A DNA stretch of 64,000 bases from the NCBI GenBank assembly GCA_002917075.1, contig NTMA01000048.1, forward strand, positions 62,001 to 126,000. The letters are read 5' to 3'. The first letter of the stretch is position 1. The number at the start of each line of letters is the position of its first letter. Below, piece by piece: positions 25,423-37,923 of the stretch. The notes under the pieces are model-generated. The model was not told the origin of the DNA and did not search any database. It saw only the letters and a program-made list of their open reading frames with translations. Source of the stretch: Hawksworthiomyces lignivorus. Lineage: Eukaryota > Ascomycota > Sordariomycetes > Ophiostomatales > Ophiostomataceae. The position numbers and the translations under genes are program-made.

Positions 25423-28400
25423 ATGGATGTAACTTCATTGTTAAACACAGCAGCGACGGTGGCAGTTTCGGCGGAAGGAAATCTTCAACCAGTACACGTA
25501 CGAAAGGAGAGTGGCGATGAAGAACTGATGGATTCTCTCCAAACGCCGTCAGCTACCACATCGGACAGTACAGCACCGTCTAGCATCGTTGCAACGCCGT
25601 CAGAAAAGGCGCCGTCTCGGCGGTCAAGCGATTCGAGGGCACCAAACCGGAACCGTACACCATGGGATGCAGGTGGCTATTCGCTTTCACTGGCACTTGA
25701 CGACACGAAGAAATTTGCTCAAAGCTCACCTGGACCCGGAGGTGCGAGTATGATGGCTGGATCCCAGGCACAAGCTGATCAACTATCGTTAACCGCCGTC
25801 TCTCCTGAGAAGATGGACCTTGCCGGAAGTGGCAGCAGTCCCAAGTCAGCGTCGCCGAGACACAAGTTCTCAGACAGTCGTAGCAGTTTCTCTTCTGCCT
25901 ACACGAGCGCCTCAACGAACAATTCGGTTTCTCACTCGAGGCTGTCTTCTCTGTCCACTGTATCAGAAAACCAGCCGCTAGCAACGCTCATCACAGATTT
26001 CTCGCACTTAGAGGCACGGATATCAGATCCTTTAGGTCAACCTTCCTGCTACAGTAACATACCACAAGCAGCTCACTCGAACCAGCATCAGCTCAAGCTC
26101 CAGCAGTACTCTTTTGCCGCGCAATCATCACCAGACAAGCTGGATTTTCAACCTGAATCACCAACGCCGGTTAGGTCGCGGCACAACCTTTCTTTTGATA
26201 CGTCACCGGAACCAAGTCCCAAATCGCCAAGCAGGGTTCGGTCACCATCTGATGCAGTGCTCATCTCCCGAGCTGGGTCAATGGCCGCTGGGTTTCAAGA
26301 AGCAGACTCGCTTCCGGAAAATGCAAGGTATGGAAAGTTTTTGTACTTTTTCTTTAATAATCTTCGTGCATCTTGCTTGTTTTAGGGTTCTTCTGTATCT
26401 TCATTTCCTTGGGGCCGTATTCATCTCCTGACGACAGCGTATCTCTGAAATGGCTTCACTCCTTTATCACCGCCATCTTCACCTGCGCTGTAGCTTCTAG
26501 TGAAGTGCTATAGGTCACCTTGTCGAGGTGATATTAAAGCTTCACCTAGATCCCGTGAGCTCATGCTCGTTTTGTCTGGAGGTTTCACACCTGCAGTTTG
26601 CAGTCTCACTTTGCATGCCTCTCCAGACACGCAATCTTTCATCCAAAAGCATGGCAAGCGAGGGACTTACAGCCCCTTCTTTGGGCAATGGATTTACTTG
26701 CTCTTTCTCTTTTTGGTGCTACTCTTTCCTTTCCTACCTCACTATCCACATCTCTAGGGACGCACTTGCCCCTTCAAAATGGTTCCAGCTTTAGTCTTTC
26801 CGCAACCTTGGCCTATTGTCGTTGCCTGCTTAATTGCAGCTTTGTCACGCGGTTCTGCATATTCATGGCCTTCGTCACTACACCTTTACCACATCTTAAT
26901 CCCTCTTCATTTCTGCTAGTTTGGTACTTTACAGAAGAACTCAAAAATTTGTTTCTATCTATGCTACATTGTTCTTAGCATCTCTCTCTGCGACACCTTT
27001 AAAACTGAAGAGTCCAAAAATGAATCTAAACTAAGAGGGAAACAGGTTACCGATACCGTCTTCACACACGCGTTCACACTCACGCGGCAGTCTCCGGTCG
27101 AACAGCTCGCCAACTCGGCGCCACAAGCGGGCTGTCTCTGCTCCGGATTTTTCCTCTGTTGGTTCTTCTGCTTTCAATCCTCGATTCCCTACATTTGGGC
27201 CTATTCCAGAACCGACTCCGTCGCCTTCGCAGCACAGTGACGGCAACATCATGGAAAATGTCATGCTTTTCAATTCGCACAATGCGGAAGGGAAGCTGAT
27301 ATCCCGTGCCAGTGAACCTTCGAGCTCTGGTTCAGGCTCTGAATCGACATTGGACAGAAACATTTCTGCTCCGGAGGCCCTCCACCCTCGGCCTGTTAGT
27401 CCTGCGATGCCTGGTCCAATGCACCACCAGGCTCGCTCCTCCGTAAATTCTATTTCCGATCAGTTCACTACAGAAGGGACACCGGAAGGTGGTTCTGCAA
27501 ATTTTGAGACTGCTTCTGTTTGTATGTATCGTGGCGATTGCCAGACCGGTTCCCAGCTTCGCAAAGCCATTTCGCACATTTTTGGCCGCAATAAGCTCTG
27601 CACCCGTATGATTCCTACCGGCGTTTGGGTGCACTACTGCCGAAAGCATTATCAACGGACTAGATATAGAAATGGGGGCGAGTATCCACAGCGACAAATT
27701 GGGCTGGTGCAATTACAAGTGAGAAGGGTGCAAGCATGGAGCGATTCGAACACTCAGCGAGGCCATGGGCCTATTCTAAAAGACTGGTCCCTGTCCGTTC
27801 GAAAGCGGGAGCAGATGAGGCTAGACAGCAAGTTAGCAGCCACGGGAAAGAAGCGGCCGTTTAACGATGATGTTGAGGAAGAAGAAGAGGGTTTTGATGA
27901 TGACCGTGCGGATATGAGCGGCACTGCCGTTCCTGACTGGGTTGTCGCACGAATCGGTGACGGCTATTCAACGGCGGATATTCTGTCGGTTGTGGACCGT
28001 CTGAAATCAGATATTGACCAAGGCCGCCTTCAGCAAATTCCTGACATCGAGATCTTGCCCAACATTGTTACAGACAGCAGCAACGAGGAATCCATTGCAA
28101 ATAATAGCAGCACTAAGAAGACCTACACGAAAAGGCGCACAGTGGGGGCAGGGATTAGCAGTGGACATCGTCGTTCTCAATCCGTCAATACATCTGCCTT
28201 GCGACCGGATTCCATGCCAATGATTCGGCGGCGCAGCCAACCAAACAACTTTCTTACACCTTCAGCCGCACCGCAAGCATCCCGGCTTCTACATGCCGAC
28301 CAGCTTCAGCTTCCTCTCGAAAAGCGGCAACGGGTTGACATGGACGAGATCAACCGTGACCACGGCCTAAATGGTCCCAGCGAACGCTTCGATCCTGCTA

Positions 28401-29431
28401 TGGTTATGGGTGCAAATTCTGTTCCTCGCCCCGGCTTTGGGAGTCGCTTGCAGTTAGCTCATCGACCAGCTTTTGCTAGGATTCGTGAGAGCCAAGCAGA
28501 AAGCCAAGGCTACTACTACGCTGATGACCAGCGGTATGATACGGCTAGAAACAATATGAACGATAGCTATCAGCAGGAGCAACAGCCCGCCACGGTTTCA
28601 GCTGCAGATATGTATGCCGGCGACCGCCGATACGGTGGCGCACTCGGTGCGTCAGGCTTCCAGAATTATGAATCACGTCGGGACTGCGATCACCGTCATA
28701 ATAATTCGATTTCGGGTCAAGGCGGCCAAGCTGGATATGGACTTTTGCCGGCACCTAATCCACTACGGCTCGGCGGCCCTTCGGTAGCACAGCAGCTGGA
28801 AACATCATCATACGTGCTCAATTCCGCAGCCACTCGCCGCGCTGGTAGTCATCAGCGGTCTCAATCTGAAGCTGGCTTTTTCCATCAGGTACCATCCTCG
28901 CACTACTCTCGGCCCACATCCTCAGGTGGGAATGCCCCACTACCATTTAGCGGCCTGCCAAACATGGCAACAAATGGCGCCGGCACTGGAATTGTCCATG
29001 GCGGCGTCAGTGCCACCGTGGCTTCCAGTTATAACGTTCGTGGCAATGAACATAGTGCCCAAGGCCCCCGGGTTGAAGGATACCACAATCGGCTCCATGG
29101 TAATCATGGTAGCCGTTTTGACGACGAGCGCCGTAGCAGTATAAGCAGCCAGCCGCCATATGTTTATGCAAATGGCAATGGCGATGAATCCTACGATAAG
29201 TTTGAGAACGTTCAGTTGCCGCCTCTGCACTCCATCCAGGCACATTCTCATTCTCAGCCGCCGCAACGGCCGTCTGGTCCAGGAGGTGGATCCTTCGTTG
29301 CTGACAGACAACTCTCTGCAGCCTCGCGGATATCCAAACATTCAAGACATCAGAGTTCTCCCGCTGTTACACGGATGCTTCCGGCGACTCTAGAAATGCT
29401 TAATTCGTCTTCTTTTGCTATGCCGACATAA
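25423..29431 (+). CDS. Large fungal-specific, probably nuclear regulatory protein with a conserved GRNK/CRKHYQR block
   Basis: Exons 25423-26327 and 27046-29431 flank a 718-bp intron (GTATGG..ACAG) and encode 1,096 aa. The first 300 residues are Ser/Pro-rich and disordered, with many SP sites (phosphorylation-like). After the splice come SHSRGSLRSNSSPTRRHKR and AVSAPDF. The core, residues about 461-600, carries CMYRGDCQTGSQ, FGRNKLCTR, WVHYCRKHYQRTRYRN and a segment rich in Q, L and R, with conserved Cys/His that could bind metal or nucleic acid. An acidic patch (EEEEEGFDDD) and a helical DILSVVDRLKSDIDQG follow, then a long Q/H/S/N-rich tail. From memory the core resembles an uncharacterised family found across Pezizomycotina; I cannot name it with certainty. 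The ATG has a good context (ACAAAATGG). The 12-kb upstream desert fits a regulated developmental gene. No DNA-binding domain of a named class is visible. Confidence 0.85.
26328..27045 (+). other. Long intron (718 bp), possible alternative terminal exon
   Basis: Donor AAG|GTATGG and acceptor ACAG|G preserve the frame (Arg split 2+1) into an obviously coding Ser/Arg-rich stretch. A closer acceptor, TTTTAG at 26384-26385, would read only 15 codons before TGA, so use of that site would truncate the protein. The intron is T-rich and lacks coding features. Confidence 0.7.
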
Positions 29432-31352
29432 ACAACTTCATCGACATAAGGCAATTAAGCCGGGTCTTGATAGGCTGTATTCTGGCGTGTTTGAATTCCA
29501 GAGTTTTTATTGCGTTTGTCTGCCTGGGCGCTTCTTTTCTTACGCATTTGTTTTATTTGGTTTGAACGCATCTGTCCGATGATTTATGAAGTGAACATTG
29601 CGATTTAGGGCTCCAGACACATGGCATCATCTGCGCCTTTATGCCCTAAGGAAACACAAACGGGTGGACCACTAGTGGCGCAAGGAGAGGGGATGAAATA
29701 TGATTTCGAATGAAGGACGCTTGTCCTGGAGTTTCAGTGGGTTAGCAAGCGGACGGACATCCCTACGAGGCTTATCCAGCTTCTGCGTATGAGAAAGAAA
29801 AAAAATCTTGGTTGGCTGGTTAGACAAGATTTATTTTTCACTTGATTGGGTCGTTTATTTTTGCTTCTTAATGTTCTATTCGAAAACGAGTTACTGGCGA
29901 TGATTTACTGGCAATGATCAGGTCGCTTTATTATTATTATTATTTTTTTTTTTTGAATATTTTTCCGCACATGCCGTGACCTCTTATCTATTATGCCTAC
30001 CTGACCACGTGTGTGGTGATTCTTGATATGTCATGCAACACTGTTGTTTTGCGATGTTTGCATTTGATTCCTTTTTCTGTTCAACTGATTTTCTGTTCAA
30101 CTGATCTTGCTACCCCCAGTTCATCTACTACTACTATAAGTGCAGTCGAGTGTGACGATAAGAATCTGACCTATTCGAAAGCCACAAATAATAACCAATA
30201 GGCTTACACGAAAACAAAAAGACAGTGACCAGAAGCCGTTATGACATCAAGAACATTAGAAGCAAACCAGATGATAATTAATTTTTGAGACGGCCAATAG
30301 TAAGCTGTCAAGAATCGAAATGCCTTCGATTTCTTTTGTGTGCCGATGATCCGCAAGGTCGCATTTCTATCTGCGCATTCGCGTTGCAAGAGAACAAGTA
30401 TGTGTGCAGTTTTCTTTCGCTTTTGTTGCTAGCTGACTCAATTATGCGCAAGTTTGCATTTTAGCATGCAAGTGGATGCTGTTAGCGGCGGCGTTGAGAC
30501 AGAATTCGGTCGGCCAAAAAGAAAGCGAACGGCGGAGTCGAGAACCAATCCAAAAAAAAAAAGAGGAAATACGGATACGATTGTGGTGCCGTACTATAAA
30601 CTGGTTGGTTGCCGTTGAGGTGGGGACTGGATGTCTGCTCGGGAGAACTGGATGTGCCTTTTTCCTCGTTTTCCTCACAGGGGAATTTCTGAAACAGGAT
30701 CGTGTGGAATTTCTTTTTGGGTCTTGGAGAGTCCCCCGTCCCCTGTTCCCATGTGTGCACGGGGCGTTTGCCTTCAATCTATCCGCAGAGCGGATACCTT
30801 CCGAGTCCCTAGTTCTGTTTTATGTACGCTGTTCTGGAAGTTAAAAATACTCATATACTTGGGCCTGGTCCTATATTAGAAATTCACCGCTTTCATTTCC
30901 ATTCGCTGTGTGTTTTCTCAGATTGTGTTTTCTACCCGTAAAAATTTTTATTGCCTCTTCTTATTTGCCTGTGATTTTCAGTTTCTTTTCATTTTGGGAA
31001 TAACCGTCGTCGTGGGGAAAGATATTCTGCGGGCCAGGCCACTGACCCTTTTTGCCACCAGTCTCGCGACGACAGATCGCAGATCTGAGACGAAAGAACA
31101 GGGAGAGGAGAAAGGCGCAGCTGGCGCTTCGCAGTGCTGTCCGCAGGAATCTGATAATTGTTATCTCGCTGTCATTTTTGTTTGGTTTATCCATAAGCCA
31201 TTATTCTTCTAAGAAGAAGCATTAATTTGCCAGATCTGCTCATGCTCTTTCTGCTCTTCCAGCACAGCTAGCTCTGTGAGCCGAAATTATCGCCGTGCGG
31301 AAGTAGAAGGAGGTGTCTCAAAACTGTCGACCGCACACATACATCTCCCGCC
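29432..31352. other. Intergenic region between the regulator and the P450 gene
   Basis: About 1.9 kb of AT-rich sequence containing a TAT-rich tract near 29930-29950. It presumably holds the 3' UTR of the upstream gene and the promoter of the P450. No further gene is supported. Confidence 0.55.
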
Positions 31353-33413
31353 ATGGTGTCAACAATATACTTGGCCGCCATTGCAGCGGTGGCCTATGTC
31401 GTGTTCTCCAATGTCCGTGGCCTTTGGACGAACATTCGCAAAGTCCGCAAAACCGGCGTGCCGTACATCATCGTGCGTAAGTATAGCGGCGCCAGGTGGA
31501 TGCGTGGCCGCAGAGTCAAATAAAGGCTGACAGTAGAAACAGCATGTTCTCCATTCAATGGCCTCTGGCAGCTTACCTGCAAGATTTGGGTCCCTCTGAT
31601 CAAGCTTCTTCCTCGCCGCTGCTGGCAAGATTGGCTTTTGTACGCGAGCAACCCCGTCTCTTATGTCGTCACAGTTTCCCCTCCTTGCTGACTGACTAGT
31701 ATAATGCTTCCTGATTGGGGTTACAAAGGTGGACAAGAGCCGTTTGAGCGGCTGGGCGACTCGTTCATCGTGGTGGCCCCGTTTATGATGGTCCTCTTTA
31801 CGCAGAGCCCAGAAGCGATCCACCAAATCACCTCGCGGCGCGAACATTTCCCCAAGGCCACGTTCCAGTACGGCGTCCTCGAGATCTTTGGGCGCAACAT
31901 CCTGACAACAGAAGGAGCCATGTGGCGTCTGCACCGCAAGGCCACCAGCGCATCGTTTAACGAGAAGAACGCGGCCCACACGTTTGCCGAGGCCATCTAC
32001 CAGACCCAGGGCATGCTGGCAAAGTGGACGAAAACTGCGGCCAGCGACTCCCCGACCATTACAACCATCGAGAAGGATACAATGACGCTGGCCCTCAACA
32101 TCATCGGCTATGTCGGGTTCGGCTTGCGGTTTGTGTGGCCCGGCCAGCCCATGCCTGCCGACGTCGACCCGCGCATGCAAAAGTACGGCGGCCAGGTTCC
32201 GCCGCCAGGCCATACGATGACGTTCCCGGCGTCGGTGGAGCGCGTGCTGCACCGGATCCTTATGCTGCTGATTATGCCCCGGTGGCTGATGCGGATATTG
32301 AGCCTGGTGTTCAAGGCGCCGCGCGAGGCGTACGAGGCCAACGAGAACTATGTTCAGTACATGCAGGAGTTTTTGGTGGACAAGGTGGCGGCGGTGCAGG
32401 CGGGCGACAAGGAAGAGAAGGGCATGGACATTATGGGCCAGCTGGTGCGCAGCCGGTACCAGGAGGCCAAGTCGAGCAAGAAGGAGTACTCGCTGACGGA
32501 CGAGGAGATCATCGGCAACGCATTCATCATGCTGGTGGCGGGCCACGAGACGACGGCGAACACGCTGCACTTTACGCTGCTGGAGCTGGCGAACAACCCG
32601 GCGAGCCAGCGGGCGCTGCAGGCGGACGTGGACCGGCTGTTTGGGCGGGACTCGGACCCGGCGACGTGGAGCTACGAGGCGAGCGTGAACAGCATGCTGG
32701 CGTCGATGCTGGGGGCGGCGATGAATGAGACGCTGCGGATGATCCCGGCGGTGGTGGCGCTGCCCAAGTGGGTGTCGCCGCAGGCGGACCAGACGCTGGC
32801 GCTGCGGGAGACGGGGCAGACGCACGTGCTGCCGGCGGGGCTCGAGGTGGTGCTGAGCGCGGTGACGGCGCACCGGCACCCGCGGTACTGGCCGGCGCGG
32901 CCGAGCCGGCTGACGGCGGGGTCGCCGACGGACCTCGACGACTACGTGCCGGAGCGGTGGTTCCGCACGAGCGGCGAGGACAAGGACAAGGAGGACGCGG
33001 CGGCCGACGAGATCGATGGCGCCGACACGGAGGACTACGGCGGCTTCAAGGGCCCCGACACCAGCGCGGCGCTCTTTCGGCCGGTGCGCGGCAGCTTCGT
33101 GCCTTTCTCGGACGGCCCGCGCAGCTGCCTGGGTCGGCGCATCGCCCAGGTGGAGATGCTCGCGGCCCTGGCGGTACTGTTCCAGCGCTACAGCCTGGAG
33201 CTGGCCGTGGACGACTGGGCCGACGACGCCCAGGTGGCGGCCATGGACGCGGCCGCGCGCACGGCGCTCTACCGCAAGGCGCAGGACCGGTCGCGGCAGA
33301 AGCTGCGCACCGCCACGACCATGTTGACGCTCAAGCTGCACGGCAAGGCGGCCGTGCCGGTGCGGCTGGTGCCGCGCGGCCAGGAGCGGTTTGTGCACAT
33401 CGTGGACGCGTGA
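31353..33413 (+). CDS. Cytochrome P450 monooxygenase (microsomal, fungal)
   Basis: Three exons, 31353-31476, 31543-31639 and 31700-33413, with introns of 66 and 60 bp, give 644 aa. The borders restore continuous P450 sequence: TGVPYIIV, then PCSPFNGLWQLTCKIWVPLIKLL, then DWLFIMLPDWGYKGGQ. An N-terminal membrane anchor covers about residues 3-20. The I-helix oxygen-binding motif AGHETT is near residue 353, the K-helix ETLR near 417, the meander PERW near 490, and the heme loop FSDGPRSCLG near 542-551 with the thiolate Cys. The length exceeds the usual 500-550 aa. Part of the excess is an acidic insert of about 35 residues (DKDKEDAAADEIDGADTED) between the meander and the heme loop. The substrate is unknown. 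No biosynthetic neighbours are seen, so a stand-alone metabolic or detoxification role is as likely as secondary metabolism. Redox supply would come from CPR outside the window. Confidence 0.92.
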
Positions 33414-35362
33414 GAGAGTGAGAGGATTTCCTCTCTTTTTTTCTTTTTTTTTTCTTTTTATTCCTTTTCTGTAATCGGGAAGAAGGGCTTTTTGTAACAT
33501 AGCAGAATTCTTACGACAACAATCTACATGACAGCACGCATTGTATTTCAAGCACACACGAGAGAATAGACAAGAAAGATCCGCAAAATCGTCTCGGTTC
33601 ACAAAAAGGAGCAGTCGCTCTGTCGACGCCTCGCTGCCTCTCCTTTCCCTCTTTTTGTTTGTCTAAACAAAGAAAAATGGCAATTTAGCAGACAGCAATG
33701 CGCTCGTACGTGATAGGCTGAGAGGGCACCGACGATCATGGATGAAATAGGGAGCCAATGCCACTTCGCCAGTCACCATTCACCATTTTTCCCATTTCTG
33801 TCGAGTCAATCTCCCTCAGTCAGCTCCCCTCTCTCGCGCCACTCAGGTGATGGCAATCTCGCTCGCCAACAGCTACAGCAAGGAAACTAAGCATACATGT
33901 AGCTACATAATATCTGGCTATGGCAATGACAACAGTAGCAGCAGCAGCAGCGGAAAATGTATCAATAGGCAGACATGGCTGTCTTACAAAGAGCGCCTTT
34001 GTCTGCCTCTATTGGCCAATCAATCACGGCGCTGCTGCAGAGAAAATCCTGGTGGCTGCGAAGCTACTCAGAACAGAAGAACTGAAGAAGAAAAAAGGGC
34101 GCCTTGCAGGTTCGTCCTTTTTTTTTTCAGTTCCCTCCCCAGCCCCCCCCATTTTGCGCGTGTGAACCACATAACCAGACAAGGCGCGACACACAGAGAG
34201 AGGGTTGCAGACGAAGGAAGGGGAAGGCTTTGGAGTGGCAGCGTGGGGAGCAGGCACCTTTACATCCCCCGACCAGAAGCACGTTTTTTTCCCTTTTTTC
34301 TTTTCCACTTCTGTTTTGAGCATCCCTTCTGTCTCTCTCTGCAGACGTATTAATAGTCCCGTGTAGTCCGTACCGTCAGGGAATATCATAATAATATACG
34401 ACGCCATCCATCCATCATTCTGGCTTTTCTTCTTCTGTCCCTTCCCCATCGCAACTCCATCATAACTTTCCTCTTCTCTCATCGCTATTGCTCGTTTTGC
34501 AACTGCCATATTACACGAAACCTGCTGTTTCCCTCGACAACAAACAAATACCTCCCTGTTTTATTTAAAAAGGACAGCTATAAGACTCGTAAGTATTTGT
34601 TTTCCGCTTCGCCTTTTTCTATCAGACTTTTTTTTTTTAATCTATTTGCTGCGCCTTGTCTTTTCTTCCTCTTTTTCTATTTCTTGCATTATTATTTTTG
34701 TCTTTCCTTTTTTTTCCTTTTCTGTTTGCTCGGTTTGCTCTGCTTTTTTGTCTTCAACGGCCTATTTTATCACATCCCTGTCGGGCGCAAAAGAAAAACG
34801 GCAAGCCTGCATCCCACTTTCTTTTGCTTCGTCGAAAAAAAAAAGCGCGTTCCGTGCCGGAAATCAAATCCTCCTTCTCATCTTCCTCCAAAAAAAGGCT
34901 TCGTTCATCTCGCCCAAGCTTCTCTTTTCTTTGGAGAGGTGGGGAGTGTCTGTGGTCTGCCCTGTGGTGGTGGGTTGGACCTGATAATAGTTGACCTGAT
35001 TGATCTGACTTCCACTATTCTTCTCGTTCCCGCTGCGTCTAATAAAATGGTCCCCCTTCCCCTCCCTCACACCCTCCCCCAAATATTAATAAAATAAAAT
35101 AAGCATAGGCAAGAGACCACTGTTAACACGCGACGCCACGACCAGAGCAAAAACGTAAACAAACATAACCCGCCCCAAACATCCGCCCCATCGCCTTTCC
35201 TCTTACAAGCTGCACACCGCAATAGCAACCATTTAATACACCGATACCGAAAACAACAAACCACAAAAGCATCGCTTTTTGCTACACAGTATCACACCGC
35301 ATCGCATCTTGGTCAAAGACTTTCATTCAAAGTAAAAATTGGAATTCAAAAACCCCTTCAAA
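33414..35362. other. Intergenic region with CT-rich leader
   Basis: About 1.9 kb. From about 34590 to 35060 the + strand is T/C-rich, typical of a leader or promoter of the downstream gene. Small frames in it are low-complexity and not supported as genes. Confidence 0.55.
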
Positions 35363-36660
35363 ATGACATCGTGGTTGCGCGCCCAAAAGAAGTCCGACCT
35401 GGTCGACATCGCCGAGACCATTGGGCTGAAGAAGTATGTGCTATTTCCTATCTTTGTTGATTTGTTTACTTTCCGCCTGCTTTTTCTTTTCCACGTATGC
35501 GCGCACACGGAAACCCAGCATTTTCGTCCTCGTGGTTGCGCATACGGTGCGATCGCATCAAAAAATTACTTCTGAACTGCTCGCAATGTTGCTTTGCGCG
35601 ATGCGCGTATGCTACTAGGGCAGAGAGAGAGGGACCGGGCGCATTCGTAGTCGCGGTGTCATTTGAGACGCGTCAAACCCAAAAGCATCCTGGCTAACCA
35701 GATCGTAATAGTGTCTCAAGCTTGAAAAAGAGTGATCTCGAGGTGTCTCTCGATGAGTACCTCACCGAGCACGCGTCGCAGCTCTCCTCCGACTCCAAGC
35801 TCGCGCCATACTACAACATCCGCTCCAAGTCCATCGGCTCGCCTGTCAAGCGCGAGGCGTCCGCGTCTACGTCTGAGGTCAAGGTTACCAAGCGCCGCCA
35901 GGCCAAGGCCGCACAAGAAGAGGCCCCAGCTACTGAGGAAGACGAGACCACCGCCCGTTCTTCTGCTCTGATCCGGACACCCGGCCGTGCGCTGTCGCTC
36001 GCTGCTAGCCGCATCCCGCTGCCTGCATCGCCTGCCGATGTTGCCCAGGCCGTTGACCGCAGCGCCCTCGCCGTGCGCGAGCGCGTCGCGTCCATCTACG
36101 CCGACTCTGGCATCACGGAGGCGACCCAGGCCACGCGCGAGTCGCTGTCCACGGTCTACTCCATCATCCTGCTCGTGTCTGCCTTTGAGTGGTACCACCT
36201 GCGCCCCGAGGTCCTGCCCACGCGCTACGCCTTCTCTATCCCGGCCATCAGCCTCTTCGGCACCAGCGACTACCCCGTGAGCATCCCCGACGTATTTCTG
36301 CTACTCTCTTCGTCCTTCTGGTCCCCCGTGTTCCTGTGGCTGCTGATCAGCACCGTCCTCCCGTCGCTGCTGGGCTACTTCTTCAACCTGTCTGCTGCCA
36401 GCGGCAGCCACCACTCGGGTCGCGGCCGCTCGCGGCCCTTCTCCACCGCTGAGTACGCCGTGGACCCGCTGACCTTCAGCGTGGCTAAGGCTGTGCTGAT
36501 CTACGTCATCCAGGCCCAGGGCGTGTCCCTGGGCGGCTGGGTCGACCAGCTGGCCGTCGCCCGCATCAACTCTGCCCTGTATGGCAGCTGGCAGGGTGCC
36601 ATTACAGGCACCGCCATCACCGCCCTGGCAAGTCTGTACGACGCGGTCCTGCGCAAATAA
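35363..36660 (+). CDS. Membrane protein with N-terminal SAP/HeH-like motif
   Basis: Exons 35363-35433 and 35712-36660, split by a 278-bp intron (GTATGT..ATAG), encode 339 aa. The N-terminus reads as a helix-extended-helix/SAP-type pair, WLRAQKKSDLVDIAETIGLK then SLKKSDLEVSLDEYL, and this pairing only appears after splicing. Next comes a basic, low-complexity linker with KVTKRRQAK, which could act as a nuclear localisation signal. Hydrophobic segments lie at about residues 171-187, 217-248 and 279-299. SAP or HeH plus transmembrane segments recalls inner nuclear membrane proteins of the LEM/HeH group, but that is an inference. I do not recognise the family precisely. Confidence 0.85.
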
Positions 36661-37923
36661 GACGAGAACACATCAAGAAAGAAACAAAAGACGACCAGCG
36701 GGTCTCTTTTTTCTGCTTCTTTTCTATTTTCCCACCGCCTAGACTCTCCGACTTGCAGAGTCATAGTTTTGGTGCATGTGTGATGACGGTTTGCTTTCAA
36801 TTTCTTTCGTCTGTCGGGGGAACTTTATGACGGCAAATTTCCATGGCGTATAGGGCGTTTGCGGCGTTGTGGCCCTGGGCTCTACCTGTTCGCCTGATAC
36901 CTCCTTTCGTTACCTTTTGCCTATTTTGTGGCCCATGCATCTTTCACCTCTGCGACAACACATCGGAGGGAACATTCTCGTACCTTTCCAGACTCGGAAG
37001 ATCACGGCGCCTACTTCTTCACATGATGGGGGGTGGCATGTCTTTTGGCTTTTGTTTATATTTTTTTTGGATGTTTTTTGTTATTGTCTGTTTTTTTTTT
37101 TAATCCCCTTGTTGGAGTGCGCCAGTTGGACAATCAGATTGACTCTGGACGTCATTGGCCAATGCACACCAACGTTTTTTTGTGATACCGGGTGCGGATT
37201 AATATGTTCTATTTCATTTTCTGTTCATATGGCATTTTGGGTGAAGAGAGAAACTTAGAAGTGTACCTATCATGGGTCTCTTTGGACAACTTTCTGTTTG
37301 AGGCTTGGTTAACGAGGAAAAGGGCGACGACGGGAAGTGAGGGACGGGAAAAGAGAAAGGTTGGGTTTCTCTTTTTCTGGGGAAGATTGGTTATCTGTTC
37401 AATATTTCTTCCTGGACAACCAGATTTGGTATTGTCGATTTGCGTCTTGCTTTTTAAGTTACATAAGTTTTTGCTGTCTGCCAACTTTTTGTTCGCGGCT
37501 CGTACTGTTCCACTACAACTTGATCGTCTTTTCCGGCCACATTTATTTTGCCAATATGCGTGAGTTGTAATAGCCATTAACCATTCGTTAGGTTTTGAGG
37601 TATCTCGTTTGCTAGACAGGGTGGATCGAGCTCCATAACTTTAAATTGAGAGCTGGTCTGGGAGAGCCTCATGCCCATGTAAATGAAGTCCTTTCTAATA
37701 GTTATGCTTAATATTTCGGTGACAATTCCCACTTACTGTTATCAACCCCTCCCGCAGATTTCTTATCACCGCATTCTTGTCCAATAACACTGAACAGCAG
37801 TTCACTTATTGTCGTCCGACACTGATCTGTTGTCGCAATACTTGCCCAGTTTCAATGGCGTTCGGTTCAGTTTCATAAAGTTGTCTGTATTGTACTCTTT
37901 CTCTTTTTGAGAGTACTCCGGCA
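36661..37923. other. Intergenic region
   Basis: About 1.3 kb, T-rich, with only short chance frames. It holds the 3' end of the SAP-like gene and the promoter of ureF. Confidence 0.55.

Noticed and set aside
31359..33602. 747-codon antisense frame opposite the P450
   Set aside because: Arg/His/Gln/Val-rich shadow of a GC-rich coding exon. It also runs through the P450 introns.
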